Origin: Bythopirellula polymerisocia
Lineage (GTDB): Bacteria > Planctomycetota > Planctomycetia > Pirellulales > Lacipirellulaceae
NCBI RefSeq assembly: GCF_007860015.1
Contig: NZ_SJPS01000002.1
Location: 434,898-498,897, forward strand
Reading direction: 5' to 3'
Length of the DNA: 64,000 bases
Of this stretch, positions 32,993-42,382 are shown piece after piece (position 1 is the first letter of the stretch; every line of letters starts with the position of its first letter). Made by a program: the position numbers and the translations under genes. Below the pieces are notes generated by a model. It was not told where the DNA came from and did not search any database. It saw only the letters and a list, made by a program, of their open reading frames with translations.

Positions 32993-35314
32993 ATGTGTAA
33001 TATGCGGTTCTTACGATTCGTTTTTGCGGTGGCGGCCATATTGGCCGCTACCAGGGCTTCTGCTGCCCCTGAAGAGATCGAGTTTTCAGACCTTGCGGAT
33101 CCTTTGGCCGTTGTCTTTGACGATCCCTACCGAGACATGGGGTTCCAACTGCTGAATGAGTTGAAGCTCATTCTTCAGGTGGGTGAGAAACTCTCGCAAA
33201 ACGATCTTCCCGAAGAGCAGCGTGCCCGGTTCGAAACCCGACGCACCGCGGCGAAGGACATGCTTGAGATCAACGGTTACGACGTCGATGAGCTTTTGAG
33301 CCAACGCTGGGAGGTCGCCAAGAAGCGGAGGGTCGCGCTCATTGCCACGAACCCCGCTCTGGACAAGGCCGAGGTGACGCTAGCGGGCTATCTGATCCCG
33401 GCGCCGCAGGCCGCAGATGGCACCTACTACGGCTATCTGGTCTCTCAAGTGGGAATGTGCAGCCATCTTCCGCCGCCTCCGCCGAACGAACTCGTGCGGG
33501 TAAAATTGAAAGAAGATCCGCAGGGCCAGTCTCTCTATGTGCCGGTTCAGGTGACTGGCCTGCTGCGTGTCGAACCAAGCGATGCCACCATATTCATCCT
33601 CGATGGAGAGTCGCATATGTTCAGCGGCTGGACTCTTGACGCCAACACCGTCGATCAAAGGGAAGATTTGCGAGATGATAGCGCTGTTAATGCGTTCCAT
33701 CAAACGTTCACTAACGGCATCGACTTGGCTGCCTCCACTGAAAAGGTGCAGCCAATCACGTGGAGAAATCTCGTCCCGCAAGTTGAGATCGATAGCGATC
33801 CCTTTCTCGAGTTGACCTCTGATCAGAAACTCGACCTCGTGATAGCCTCCAGAATACGGGAGCTACAGTCGGCAGGCGTGGACATTACGCCAGAGCAAAT
33901 GGAGAAGCTCACTGGCGCTGTAAAGCGGCTTGAGGAGGACGATATCGACATGGATGGATTGATCGCTTTGCGCGGAGAGATTGTCGCCCAGCGAGCGCAC
34001 GCGATGGCAGCGGTCAACGGAACCCTGAACGGCAAGCAGGTACGACTCGCCGGTTATGTCCTGCCACTCGGGACGGGTGGGCAGAAGATCACGGAGTTCC
34101 TGCTCGTTCCGTGGGTAGGTGCCTGCATCCACACGCCTCCGCCGCCTCCGAATCAAATGATCCACATTTCGGTTCCTGGCGGGATGGACCCGCGAGGGCA
34201 ATTCTCTCCTGTGTGGATCGAAGGAACGGTCGAAGTGAAACCGGCGAGCTACGACCTGTTCCTCGTCGATGGCAGCATGCAGGTGAAAGTCGCCTACACC
34301 ATGGTGACCGATGTCATCAGCGACTACTCAGCGGCCGATTCGGACGACCTCGCCAAGGTGGAAATTCCCGAGAGTGCCTTCGCAGGGCACAGCTGGTTCC
34401 AAATTGCGCAGGCAAAGGTTTCCCTGATTTTCACGCGCGCCATGAGCGGCCTCCGCGACGATGGAAGCTCGAAGGCATTCTGGTTCGCGATCCTGGTGGC
34501 CTTCGGCTACGGCCTCGTGCACACGCTTGGTCCCGGCCATGGCAAGGCGGTGGTGATCTCCTACTTTGTTGGCGATGGAGGGAGTTTGCGCAAAGGCTTC
34601 AAGATGGGAGTGTTGATCGCGGTCTTTCATGTCCTGTCCTCGATCATCGTCGTGCTGGTGGCGGATTTTGCCTTGAGGCAGGCCACCGGCCAGGCTCCGT
34701 CGGACTACCGCGCCATCCGCCTCGGCAGCTACGCCCTGATCATGGCCATCGGAGCCGTGATGTTGCGCAGTGCCATCCAAGCCTCGAGACAATCGCAGAA
34801 AAGCCTGGAATCTGAGACGGGTGATCACGCCCACGCCGGTCACGATCACCATCACGAAAATCATGGTAACAACCACGACGACCATGCTCATCACGACTGC
34901 CTCGCCTGCTCCGCCCTTGAGAAAAAAAAGAAGGGTGCGGGCACGTGGCTCGCCCTCGCGGTGGGAGTTGTCCCCTGCACCGGCGCGCTTCTGGTGCTGC
35001 TCTTCGGCGTGGCCAACGACCTCCTTTTTCCTGCCATCCTGATGGTCGCTGCCATCTCCGCGGGAATGGCACTCGCCATGTCCGGCATCGGCGTGCTCGC
35101 CATCCTCGGCAGGCGCGTCGCCTTCCGCCGGATGCAGGCTGACGATCCTCGGCGGGCTCGCTTCACTTCCGGATTGCGGATCACCGGTGCGGCGTGCGTT
35201 CTCCTGATCGGAACCTTACTCTTCGGCCTGACCTACTCCAACGCCAGTCAACTGACAGTCCCAACACAGTCTCCGAGTCTCGGCGACTCTCAAACGTTAG
35301 GGCAGAACGGTTAG
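32993..35314 (+). CDS. Fusion of two DUF3299 domains with a NicO-type nickel/cobalt exporter
   Basis: 773 residues. Signal peptide (FLRFVFAVAAILAATRASA). Two DUF3299-type domains each contain 'GYl-P' and a Cys-His-Pro-rich motif: VGMCSHLPPPPPNELVRV near residue 160 and VGACIHTPPPPPNQMIHI near residue 378. From about residue 490 a membrane domain begins (FWFAILVAFGYGLVHTLGPG, HGKAVVISYFVG) that is characteristic of the NicO/RcnA family, with a His-rich cytoplasmic loop (GDHAHAGHDHHHENHG...) and further helices (TWLALAVGVVPCTGALLVLL). NicO proteins export Ni or Co. DUF3299 proteins are usually stand-alone and found near metal-transport genes. The fused extracytoplasmic domains are likely metal-binding through the Cys-His motifs. 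Start at 32993 or 33002. Confidence 0.8.
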   Translation: MCNMRFLRFVFAVAAILAATRASAAPEEIEFSDLADPLAVVFDDPYRDMGFQLLNELKLILQVGEKLSQNDLPEEQRARFETRRTAAKDMLEINGYDVDELLSQRWEVAKKRRVALIATNPALDKAEVTLAGYLIPAPQAADGTYYGYLVSQVGMCSHLPPPPPNELVRVKLKEDPQGQSLYVPVQVTGLLRVEPSDATIFILDGESHMFSGWTLDANTVDQREDLRDDSAVNAFHQTFTNGIDLAASTEKVQPITWRNLVPQVEIDSDPFLELTSDQKLDLVIASRIRELQSAGVDITPEQMEKLTGAVKRLEEDDIDMDGLIALRGEIVAQRAHAMAAVNGTLNGKQVRLAGYVLPLGTGGQKITEFLLVPWVGACIHTPPPPPNQMIHISVPGGMDPRGQFSPVWIEGTVEVKPASYDLFLVDGSMQVKVAYTMVTDVISDYSAADSDDLAKVEIPESAFAGHSWFQIAQAKVSLIFTRAMSGLRDDGSSKAFWFAILVAFGYGLVHTLGPGHGKAVVISYFVGDGGSLRKGFKMGVLIAVFHVLSSIIVVLVADFALRQATGQAPSDYRAIRLGSYALIMAIGAVMLRSAIQASRQSQKSLESETGDHAHAGHDHHHENHGNNHDDHAHHDCLACSALEKKKKGAGTWLALAVGVVPCTGALLVLLFGVANDLLFPAILMVAAISAGMALAMSGIGVLAILGRRVAFRRMQADDPRRARFTSGLRITGAACVLLIGTLLFGLTYSNASQLTVPTQSPSLGDSQTLGQNG

Positions 35315-35506
35315 AGAAGCCACTGCCGCGTCCAAGATGCTCTTGAGCGGGCGTAATAGTTACCGCAGCCGATTCGCTGCACATTCATCTTTCGACCCAA
35401 ACGCAACGCTAAACCTCGGCAATGCAATCCAATTCACGGCACCCCTTCGGTTGGATCGTAAATGGTTCGCTTAATGACTCGTCTTAGCTTTAACCCCGCA
35501 GTTTCA

Positions 35507-36838
35507 TTACAGTCCGAATTGGATGGTGAACTGGATTCGATTGTTATCTCCGATCGTCAGGTCCCGAACCTCCCGCCAATTGTAGTTGTATTCGATTCCC
35601 ACTCCGAAACCGGGGCGCGGTGACCAGATCAGGTTGATCGCGGCGTTTTGAAGATCGCGGGCTGCCGTGGAAGCCATCAGCGAAGTCGACTCAACACGCG
35701 TCAGGCCGTAATACATGTTCGTGCGGAATTCATCCGAAAAAAAATGCTGCAACGATATATAGGCTCCCGTTGCCCCCAGGGTTCGGAAACCGTCCACATC
35801 GGGCGCGGCCGCGGACTGCGTTGCGGCCAGTCCCAACATGTATTGTCCGATGCCTCGTCCGCCAGTGACACCCATCCGGAGATTGTCTTTTCCGGCGAGC
35901 TGTACCCGAGAAGTCAACGCGACGCCCCAGCCGGTCCGCAAGTGTTCATCCCCGAACTGATCTTCATACCCGATGCCCCGGACCAGCGAAGCGATTTGAA
36001 ACGTGCCGATATCGTTGCTGGCGAACTGGATCCTCGAAACGAAGTCGGGCCAGCGTTCCAGCGGCTGATCGTTGATGGGATCCGGCAGCGTGACGTCGTT
36101 GGAGCTAGGGTCTTCAAAAGCACACGCAATGTTGACACAATCATTGACGCGACGAGTAACGCGAAAGAGCCCTTGTCGAACGAAAATCGAGCCAGGCTGT
36201 GCCGTTTCAGGAAGAGCCTGAGGCAAGGTGGCGGGGTCCATGAAGGTTGACCAAGTCTGTCCGGCTAATAGTTCAAAGTTGTCAAATTTCCATTCTCCGA
36301 ACGCATGCCGGAGTCGCGGTACTGTTGCTTGAGGCGCATAGAAATCAAATTCGATAAACCCACGTAGTTTGCCAAAATCTGTACTGGACTGGGCGTCAAA
36401 ATTCAATCGAGAATGATTCGCCGTAAGCGTTGTCTGGCCTCGCCTTTGCGCTAGCGGTGACCCGTCAAGGGCGATGGTGCTTGGCACCAGTAACGTCCCG
36501 GACCCAACATATCCAGTATCGTAGATCATTTCCCCGCGCGCGTAGCCACCAATGCGAAGTGAAACATCCGTTCCGGGTAAAAGAATGGCTCCACGAGAAT
36601 CACCTGCTTGAACCAATCGTTGTGGATCGATGGGCGGCTCAAGCAAGTCCTGCGTAGAAACGTTGCGTTCAGCTACCAGTCTGCGCAACTCTTCGACTTC
36701 CGAACGCAGTTCTTCAACGTCGGCGTTCTCCGTCGGTGACAAACGTGTTTTGGCATCCGAGTCTTGTGCGAGTCCTTGCTTGGCCAATGGCACGCCCAGA
36801 ATGCCAAAAACCAAGATGAAAATGAACAGCCTCCACAT
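35507..36838 (-). CDS. DcaP-like trimeric outer-membrane porin
   Basis: 443 residues from the ATG at 36838, which begins directly with a signal peptide (MWRLFIFILVFGILGVPLAK); an in-frame GTG at 36913 would put 25 residues before it. A short coiled coil follows (ENADVEELRSEVEELRRLVA), then IGGYARGEMIYDTGYVG, NFDAQSSTDFGKLRGFIEFD, RHAFGEWKFDNFELLAGQTW and SRIQFASNDIGTFQIASLV, the beta-strand pattern of DcaP-like porins. The protein ends in a strand with terminal aromatic-hydrophobic residues (NRIQFTIQFGL). Such porins carry small organic acids or peptides across the outer membrane. It faces away from the metal-exporter gene and toward the CoA cluster; a role in uptake for these genes is inference. 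Confidence 0.75.
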   Translation of the reverse strand: MWRLFIFILVFGILGVPLAKQGLAQDSDAKTRLSPTENADVEELRSEVEELRRLVAERNVSTQDLLEPPIDPQRLVQAGDSRGAILLPGTDVSLRIGGYARGEMIYDTGYVGSGTLLVPSTIALDGSPLAQRRGQTTLTANHSRLNFDAQSSTDFGKLRGFIEFDFYAPQATVPRLRHAFGEWKFDNFELLAGQTWSTFMDPATLPQALPETAQPGSIFVRQGLFRVTRRVNDCVNIACAFEDPSSNDVTLPDPINDQPLERWPDFVSRIQFASNDIGTFQIASLVRGIGYEDQFGDEHLRTGWGVALTSRVQLAGKDNLRMGVTGGRGIGQYMLGLAATQSAAAPDVDGFRTLGATGAYISLQHFFSDEFRTNMYYGLTRVESTSLMASTAARDLQNAAINLIWSPRPGFGVGIEYNYNWREVRDLTIGDNNRIQFTIQFGL

Positions 36839-37742
36839 GACGGCAATTCTTGCAATGAGGCCTTGGTAAATTGAAAGTCCTTGAACTGCTTGGTGGCTGT
36901 ACCTTTTCGGCACGATTCGATTTTCTAAAGAATCGGCACGAATGAGGTCTTAACTTTAACGAATAGGCAGTCTAATTCGATTATTCCACGGCTTATCCAG
37001 AGATGCCTAGATAGTGCCGAGCGACTACACGGAATACTAGGCCACGAGACCAACTGACAATCAGAGATACCATCGACGCAGTCGCGAACGACCACTGTAG
37101 CTAGATAAGGGTTCTGGGTTTTACTCCCTCGTTCTTCGCTGTGCGGAAACCACTACAACACGTACAAAATTGGTCGGTATTCCTGCGCTTTTTGCATGCT
37201 GATTGATCGAATCCATGGCGTTTGGGCATTCTTTACGTATGCATCGTGTTCGCATTCCTTGCCATGTGCTACCTGCTGGACATAGCGCGGCCCGAATGGG
37301 GCTGGCATCCACACAAGCTGATCATCTGTCCAACCTTGAATATTCAGGCGTCGCGGTAGCACGTGCCGACCGAAGCGTCTTGCACTTGAACGATTTGGGA
37401 GCGCTATTAGCGCACCGAACGTCGATTGCGAGTTTTGCATATTGATTTCTCGGCTTCAAGCCTTCCGCGGAATGGCGCGGGCATTTCCTCGGTTTTTGCG
37501 CCGTTTTCCAGCCAGGGGTTTCCAACTCGACTCCGCCGAAAAATCCCAGTAAAGGAGGAGTTGAACCTTTTTTCCTGTTGCGTGGACTGCCGCCTCGCGG
37601 TTGTTCGTTGACGCCGAACAGTCGGGACGATAACTTCAAAATGAAATTGTACGTCGTTTCAGAGCGTCATGTCTTGGTGCTTACCGAGGCGAGACGTAAA
37701 TAGCGTCGTGATGATTTCACTTTTAAAAAATAGGAGAAGAAC
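36839..37742. other. Intergenic region, no gene recognised
   Basis: About 900 bases between the divergent porin gene and the MaoC gene. Minus-strand frames at 37153-37440 and 37322-37639 are open but show no domain, ribosome site or consistent codon pattern. The last bases carry TAGGAGAAGAAC, the ribosome site of the MaoC gene. Confidence 0.45.
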
Positions 37743-38207
37743 ATGGCAAACAAAATCGTACCTAAAGATGAGCTCGTCAATTACATTGGGACCAAGGTTG
37801 AACCAACCGGATGGTATGAAGTTACGCAGGAACGCATCAACATGTTTGCCGAGTGCACAGGGGATAACTACTTTATGCATGTTGATGTCGAAAAAGCGAA
37901 AAAAACTGATCTGGGTGGAACCATTGCTCACGGCTTGTTGACGCTGTCGTTGACACCTTATCTGATGGATAACTTTCCAGTACCTGAGAATATGCCACAT
38001 GGTCTGAACTATGGGTATGATAAGGTTCGTTTCCTGTCCCCGGTACGCACAGGTAAGCGGGTACGCATGCACGGCGTGGTTCAGGATGTCCATTGGAAGG
38101 ATGAGCACAACTGCAAGTTCAAGGTTGGTGTGACCGTTGAAATTGAAGATGAGGAAAAGCCAGCGCTGTACGCCGAATGGATACTTTACTACGAAACCGT
38201 CGACTAA
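37743..38207 (+). CDS. MaoC-family (R)-specific hydratase
   Basis: 154 residues with AGGAG 6 nt before the ATG. The hot-dog hydratase signature is clear: WYEVTQERINMFAECTGDNY, FMHVDVEKAKKTDLGGTIAH, GLLTLSLTPYLM, with the catalytic Asp and His in TGDNYFMHVD. MaoC proteins hydrate enoyl-CoA thioesters. The short single-domain form is typical of bacterial MaoC/NodN. It opens a plus-strand run of CoA-ester genes; a 13-bp hairpin separates it from the CaiB gene 80 nt on. Confidence 0.9.
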   Translation: MANKIVPKDELVNYIGTKVEPTGWYEVTQERINMFAECTGDNYFMHVDVEKAKKTDLGGTIAHGLLTLSLTPYLMDNFPVPENMPHGLNYGYDKVRFLSPVRTGKRVRMHGVVQDVHWKDEHNCKFKVGVTVEIEDEEKPALYAEWILYYETVD

Positions 38208-38222
38208 GATTACCGCCGAATC

Positions 38223-38257
38223 GGCTCGCTCACCCGATATTACAGGGTGAGCGAGCC
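38223..38257 (+). other. Strong intercistronic hairpin
   Basis: GGCTCGCTCACCC (38223-38235) and GGGTGAGCGAGCC (38245-38257) form a perfect 13-bp stem with a 9-nt loop between the MaoC and CaiB genes. No T-run follows; instead ATCATCTAACC is directly repeated and then the ribosome site of the next gene begins. It probably acts in mRNA processing or partial termination. Confidence 0.75.
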
Positions 38258-38287
38258 ATCATCTAACCATCATCTAAGGAGACGTAC

Positions 38288-39460
38288 ATGTCAGATACTT
38301 CCAACCTTCCGTTAGACGGAATTCGCGTTCTGGATTTCACACAGGCCGAGCAGGGCCCCATTGGCACTCTACAACTCGCTGATTTTGGTGCCGATGTGAT
38401 CAAGGTCGAGCGCCCGGGCGTGGGTGATCTGAGTCGGCATACCGTTGGCGGGACATCTCTAGAGGCGACGAACAATCCGACGTATGTAGCCATGAATCGC
38501 AACAAGCGTTCGATGGAAGTTGATACGAAAAGCGAAGCTGGAAAGCAGATTATTTATGGTCTCGTCAAAGAGATGGATGTGGTCGTAAACAATTTTCGCC
38601 CCGGCGTGATGGATAAAATGGGCTTTAGCTATGAGAAGCTCAAAGCGATTAATCCACGCATTATTTATGCGGCCGCAACAGGCTATGGACCTGTCGGCCC
38701 ATACGCCGAAAGACCCGGGCAGGATATGGTGGCCCAAGCCATGTCGGGTGTAATGGCTGTAACCGCGGACCCGTCAATTCCATCATCGATTTATCCAACC
38801 GCCCTCTGCGATTATACCGGCGGAATGCATCTCTGTCAGGGCATTATGGCCGCGTTGATTGGGCGGGACAAAACCGGCGCTGGTCGAAAAGTGGAGGTGT
38901 CGCTTTATGACTCGATGATTGCGATGCAAACGCAGGAAGCGGCCTACTGGAACAAATATCAAAAGGTTCTGAACTGGGCGGCAATGCCACTCGCTGGTCA
39001 CTTCGAGGCCAAGGATGGGCCAATTGTGGTGATTGGAGCGTTTATGCCCAACCCGCTAAAGGCTATGTGCGCTGCTTTCGAAATAGATGATCTCACCATA
39101 CCCTATCCGGATATGGCTTCTCAGATCGAAAACAAAGCGGTTATACAGGATACACTCCGCAAGGAAGTTGCCAAATACACAAGGGACGACTGTTTGGCAC
39201 GTCTAGAAGGGCAGGATGTACTTTGTTCCCCGGTCCGGAAATTGAGTGAAGCACTGGAAGACCCGCAAACAGCGATTAACAATATGCTACTCGAAATGGA
39301 TCACCCGGTTCTTGGCAAACTGACGGTCGTCAGTTGCCCCGTTCATATCAGTGACGCCCCTGTTACTGTGAGAATAATGCCGCCACTGCTCGGTGAGCAC
39401 ACCGAAGAGATCCTTCGCGAATTCGGTTTGGCCGGAGATGACGGTAAGAGCGCAGGATGA
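38288..39460 (+). CDS. CaiB/BaiF-family (class III) CoA-transferase
   Basis: 390 residues; AAGGAGACG precedes the ATG. Motifs: PLDGIRVLDFTQAEQGPIGT, LADFGADVIKVERPGVGDLS, MNRNKRSMEVDTKSEAGKQI, VVNNFRPGVMDKMGFSYEKL and ERPGQDMVAQAMSGVMAV with the catalytic Asp (DMVAQA). Class III transferases move CoA between carboxylic acids through a mixed-anhydride/thioester on this Asp. Length is standard. It lies between a MaoC hydratase and two crotonases, so it probably activates the acid substrate of this pathway. Carboxylic acid not predictable. Confidence 0.93.
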   Translation: MSDTSNLPLDGIRVLDFTQAEQGPIGTLQLADFGADVIKVERPGVGDLSRHTVGGTSLEATNNPTYVAMNRNKRSMEVDTKSEAGKQIIYGLVKEMDVVVNNFRPGVMDKMGFSYEKLKAINPRIIYAAATGYGPVGPYAERPGQDMVAQAMSGVMAVTADPSIPSSIYPTALCDYTGGMHLCQGIMAALIGRDKTGAGRKVEVSLYDSMIAMQTQEAAYWNKYQKVLNWAAMPLAGHFEAKDGPIVVIGAFMPNPLKAMCAAFEIDDLTIPYPDMASQIENKAVIQDTLRKEVAKYTRDDCLARLEGQDVLCSPVRKLSEALEDPQTAINNMLLEMDHPVLGKLTVVSCPVHISDAPVTVRIMPPLLGEHTEEILREFGLAGDDGKSAG

Positions 39461-39532
39461 GTGTCCTGTTTGACACAAGTGACGGCGTACTCGGGTTGCG
39501 ATTGATCGTCCAACGAGGATGAATGCAATATA

Positions 39533-39556
39533 CCTCCAGGCAGATGAGGCTGGAGG
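39533..39556. other. Hairpin after the CaiB gene
   Basis: CCTCCAG (39533-39539) and CTGGAGG (39550-39556) form a 7-bp stem with a 10-nt loop, 70 nt downstream of the CaiB stop and 70 nt before the next gene. There is no T-run. Confidence 0.45.
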
Positions 39557-39626
39557 AAATCTGGGGCGGGCTTAAGCCAGCAGAAAAACAAACAATTAGA
39601 CAAACAATAAAGAAAGACAGAAAGAT

Positions 39627-40415
39627 ATGAGCACTAGCTATAAAACAATCAATACATTTGAAAAAGATGATATTTTCTATTTAGAAGTAAACAGGCCTGA
39701 CAAGCTGAATGCACTAAATAAAACAGTGTTGGATGAAATGTTGGATGCGATAAAAAGTATCGATGTTTCAAAATACAAAGGCGCTATTCTAACAAGTGTT
39801 GGAGAAAAGGCTTTTATGGCAGGTGCAGATATAGCTGCTATGTCTCAAATGACGCCGGAAGAAACACAAGTCTTTGCCGAAACAGGACAGGCCGTCACCT
39901 TGGCCATGGAAGACTTGGCCCTGCCTCTGATTGCCTGTGTTCAAGGCTTTGCACTCGGCGGTGGATGTGAAATGGCAATGTCTTGCGATTTCATTTATGC
40001 GTCGAAGCAAGCAGTTTTTGGACAGCCTGAGGTTAAATGGGGTGTGTTACCTGCTTTTGGTGGAACCCAAAGACTTCCAAAATACATTGGTCGAAACCGG
40101 GCAAAAGAGCTGATCTATTCGGGCACTTTTATCGATGTTGATAAAGCCTATGAGTGGGGATTGGTGAATAAAGTCACAGATGATAAGGCAAGCTGCCTGG
40201 AAGCAGCAGTTGAGTGTTTAAAGGTTATAGGAAGAAATGGTCCACTTGCCGTCGCAAGTGCAAAGCAGGTCATGAATGCTGGAAATGACATGTCAAATAA
40301 AGATGGTATCCACCAGGAAGCGTCAGTCTTTGGAGTAGTTGCTAATTCTAATGATAAGGCGGAAGGGACCAAAGCATTTGTAGAGAAAAGACACCCAGTG
40401 TTCACAAGAAGCTAG
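39627..40415 (+). CDS. Enoyl-CoA hydratase (crotonase), AT-rich
   Basis: 262 residues. Motifs: NRPDKLNALNKTVLDEMLDA, GEKAFMAGADIAAMSQM, GFALGGGCEMAMSCDFIYAS and FGQPEVKWGVLPAFGGTQRL, with both catalytic glutamates of the hydratases (GGGCE and GQPE). It hydrates 2-enoyl-CoA to 3-hydroxyacyl-CoA. Its DNA is plainly more AT-rich than every neighbour (for example runs such as AAATAAAACAGTGTTGGATG), and lysine and isoleucine codons end mostly in A or T, which suggests recent acquisition from an AT-rich donor. It follows the CaiB gene after 166 nt and precedes the second crotonase after 53 nt. Confidence 0.92.
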   Translation: MSTSYKTINTFEKDDIFYLEVNRPDKLNALNKTVLDEMLDAIKSIDVSKYKGAILTSVGEKAFMAGADIAAMSQMTPEETQVFAETGQAVTLAMEDLALPLIACVQGFALGGGCEMAMSCDFIYASKQAVFGQPEVKWGVLPAFGGTQRLPKYIGRNRAKELIYSGTFIDVDKAYEWGLVNKVTDDKASCLEAAVECLKVIGRNGPLAVASAKQVMNAGNDMSNKDGIHQEASVFGVVANSNDKAEGTKAFVEKRHPVFTRS

Positions 40416-40468
40416 AACGATCAGCGTGTAGCTCACATACGACTTATATCTACTAGAGGAAGAAAAAA

Positions 40469-41293
40469 ATGAGTGACCAAAAAGTACGCGTGGAGATCGA
40501 TGGCGGCGTAGCAACCGTGTTCCTGGTTAACCCGCCGATGAACGTGATGACACTGGACATGAGACGAGAGTTGGACGAGGCCCTGACCAGCCTGGAGGCT
40601 GACCCAGCGATAGGGTCGATTGTACTCACAGGCGACGGTGACCGCGCTTTCGGTACTGGCTCCGACATCAAGGAATTTCCTGGACTTTTGGCGGACGGTA
40701 CCGTCGTGTCTACCAAGCTCGGTCCTGAGAACGAAACATTCACCAAATTCGCCAATTTCACGAAACCCACAGTCGTGGCCATTGAAGGCTATGCGCTAGG
40801 CGGCGGCATGGAACTCGCAGCCGGCGCCGACATCATCGTAGTCGCCGAAAATTCAAAATTTGGCGTACCCGAAATAAACCTTGGCGCCATACCCGGCAGT
40901 GGAGGCTCAGTGCGTATAACACGGCGTATCGGTTTTGGCCGCGCCAGTGAGTTGTTTTTGCTGGGCGATATGATCGATGCACAGCAAGCGCTCGCGTGGG
41001 GCTACGCCAATCACATTAAGCCTAAGGGCGAGGTGCTCTCACACGCGCAAGAAATTGCTGCAAGGCTTGCAAGCGCTCCGAAGCAGGCCATTTGTGCCGC
41101 CAAGCAGGCGTTGCGGTATGGCATCTACTTGCCCGAGGAGCAGGCAATCGCGAAGCTGCTTGACGTGCTCGATGTGCTACAGCGTACACAGGACCTCCGC
41201 GAGGGAGCCGACGCCTTCATGAATAAGCGGAAAGCGAATTTTCAAGACCCGCTGGACGCCTCAAAATTCGTTGGCTGCATTTTTCCAAAATAA
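40469..41293 (+). CDS. Enoyl-CoA hydratase/isomerase family protein
   Basis: 274 residues; GAGGAAGAAAAA precedes the ATG. Crotonase motifs: VNPPMNVMTLDMRRELDEAL, GDRAFGTGSDIKEFPGL (oxyanion hole), GYALGGGMELAAGADIIVVA and FGVPEINLGAIPGSGGSVRI, with Glu at both hydratase positions. It is only distantly similar to the preceding AT-rich crotonase and has the GC-richer composition of the surrounding genes, so the two were brought together rather than duplicated. Possible roles are hydratase, isomerase or hydrolase of acyl-CoAs. A strong hairpin lies 68 nt after its stop. Confidence 0.9.
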   Translation: MSDQKVRVEIDGGVATVFLVNPPMNVMTLDMRRELDEALTSLEADPAIGSIVLTGDGDRAFGTGSDIKEFPGLLADGTVVSTKLGPENETFTKFANFTKPTVVAIEGYALGGGMELAAGADIIVVAENSKFGVPEINLGAIPGSGGSVRITRRIGFGRASELFLLGDMIDAQQALAWGYANHIKPKGEVLSHAQEIAARLASAPKQAICAAKQALRYGIYLPEEQAIAKLLDVLDVLQRTQDLREGADAFMNKRKANFQDPLDASKFVGCIFPK

Positions 41294-41707
41294 GCTCACG
41301 CCCCGTACGAAACGCGGGTCCACTCAGGTGGTGAGGCCTGAGTTGGCGAACGAATTGCACAAGAAGGCCGAGGACCTCGGCCTTCTTGCCTTGGGTTTGG
41401 CTTATCGATAAGGCACCAATGGACGACCTGCGAGTGGCGCTCACGCAGAATCCCCGAAACGGTCAGATCTCACCGAGAAATTTCCTTCACGCGGGTATCC
41501 GATTTATCCAAATTTCCGCATGAAGGCCGCCACCTGAAAAAGCAATTTCCTAGCAATCATCTGATCGATGTACCGGTGGACTACTCCGAGAACGACCGGA
41601 TAATGAACGTTGAACTACCGCGATTGAGTGCGGCCCTTTGACGCCGTGATGTTCGCCACGATGGAGATCCGCAACCCGATCAATCGAGAACGGCACTAAG
41701 AGATTTG
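41294..41707. other. Intergenic region with terminator-like hairpin
   Basis: About 410 bases between the second crotonase and the thioesterase gene. It contains the hairpin at 41361-41387. No gene is recognised. Confidence 0.5.
41361..41387 (+). terminator. Terminator-like hairpin after the crotonase gene
   Basis: AAGAAGGCCGA (41361-41371) and TCGGCCTTCTT (41377-41387) form a perfect 11-bp stem around GGACC. The left arm begins and the right arm ends with A/T-rich bases, so it could terminate on either strand, although only TTGGGTTT follows on the plus strand. Confidence 0.6.
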
Positions 41708-42172
41708 ATGCACACGGATGCAATGAACCAATCAATGAATAATGACGAGGAGCATGCTTCCGGAACTGCCGGACCACACGGCGAATTGCTCTTGCGCACG
41801 TTGGCCATGCCGGCGGATACCAATCCGAGCGGTGATATTTTTGGGGGCTGGCTGATGTCGCAGATGGACATGGCCGGGGCCATGCTGGTGCGGGAGCTCA
41901 CCCGCGGACGCTGTGTCACCGTGGCGGTGGACGCATTCAAGTTTCAACAACCGGTCAAGGTGGGGGATGCGGTGTGTTGCCATGGGCGGGTGATTCGGAT
42001 TGGAACCACGTCCGTGACCCTGAAGCTGGAGGTTTGGGTCAAGCCGCTCACACCAACGGGCGAGCCCCAGAAGCCGAGGTTTCAGGTGACCGAGGCCACC
42101 TTCACCTACGTGGCGGTGGATGAAGCCGGAAAAAAACGACCGGTGCCGGACTCGGCGCGTGCGGCCGGGTAA
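41708..42172 (+). CDS. YciA-type acyl-CoA thioesterase
   Basis: 154 residues from the ATG at 41708. Hot-dog thioesterase motifs: LAMPADTNPSGDIFGGWLMS, QMDMAGAMLVRELTRGRCVT, AFKFQQPVKVGDAVCCHGRV and VTEATFTYVAVDEAGKKRPV. This is the YciA/ACOT subfamily with the Asp in SGDIFGGW that hydrolyses acyl-CoA to free acid and CoA. It ends a plus-strand run and converges with the acyl-CoA ligase gene, so the two opposing activities sit side by side. It is more GC-rich than the crotonase genes. Confidence 0.9.
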   Translation: MHTDAMNQSMNNDEEHASGTAGPHGELLLRTLAMPADTNPSGDIFGGWLMSQMDMAGAMLVRELTRGRCVTVAVDAFKFQQPVKVGDAVCCHGRVIRIGTTSVTLKLEVWVKPLTPTGEPQKPRFQVTEATFTYVAVDEAGKKRPVPDSARAAG

Positions 42173-42382
42173 CCGAAACGGCGATACTCCTTTCGTCCGG
42201 TATCGAGACTCTGGCACCCGGTCAGGCTGCATTTCATTTGGCGATTATCTTCCTGGCCTGGCCAACCGGGTCAGCGAGAAGGTCTTCGTGATGGTGCCGA
42301 TGTCCTGATCGATTATCTTCGTGGGTAGGCGATTCAAGCCCCGTCCCGGGCTCCAAGTCCGATAAACACTCGCTATGGCAAG

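Noticed and set aside
37153-37639. Minus-strand open frames in the porin-MaoC gap, possible decayed gene
   Set aside because: No family could be recognised in any frame.
41461-41707. Possible small gene before the thioesterase
   Set aside because: Frames are short and lack a ribosome site; nothing recognised.
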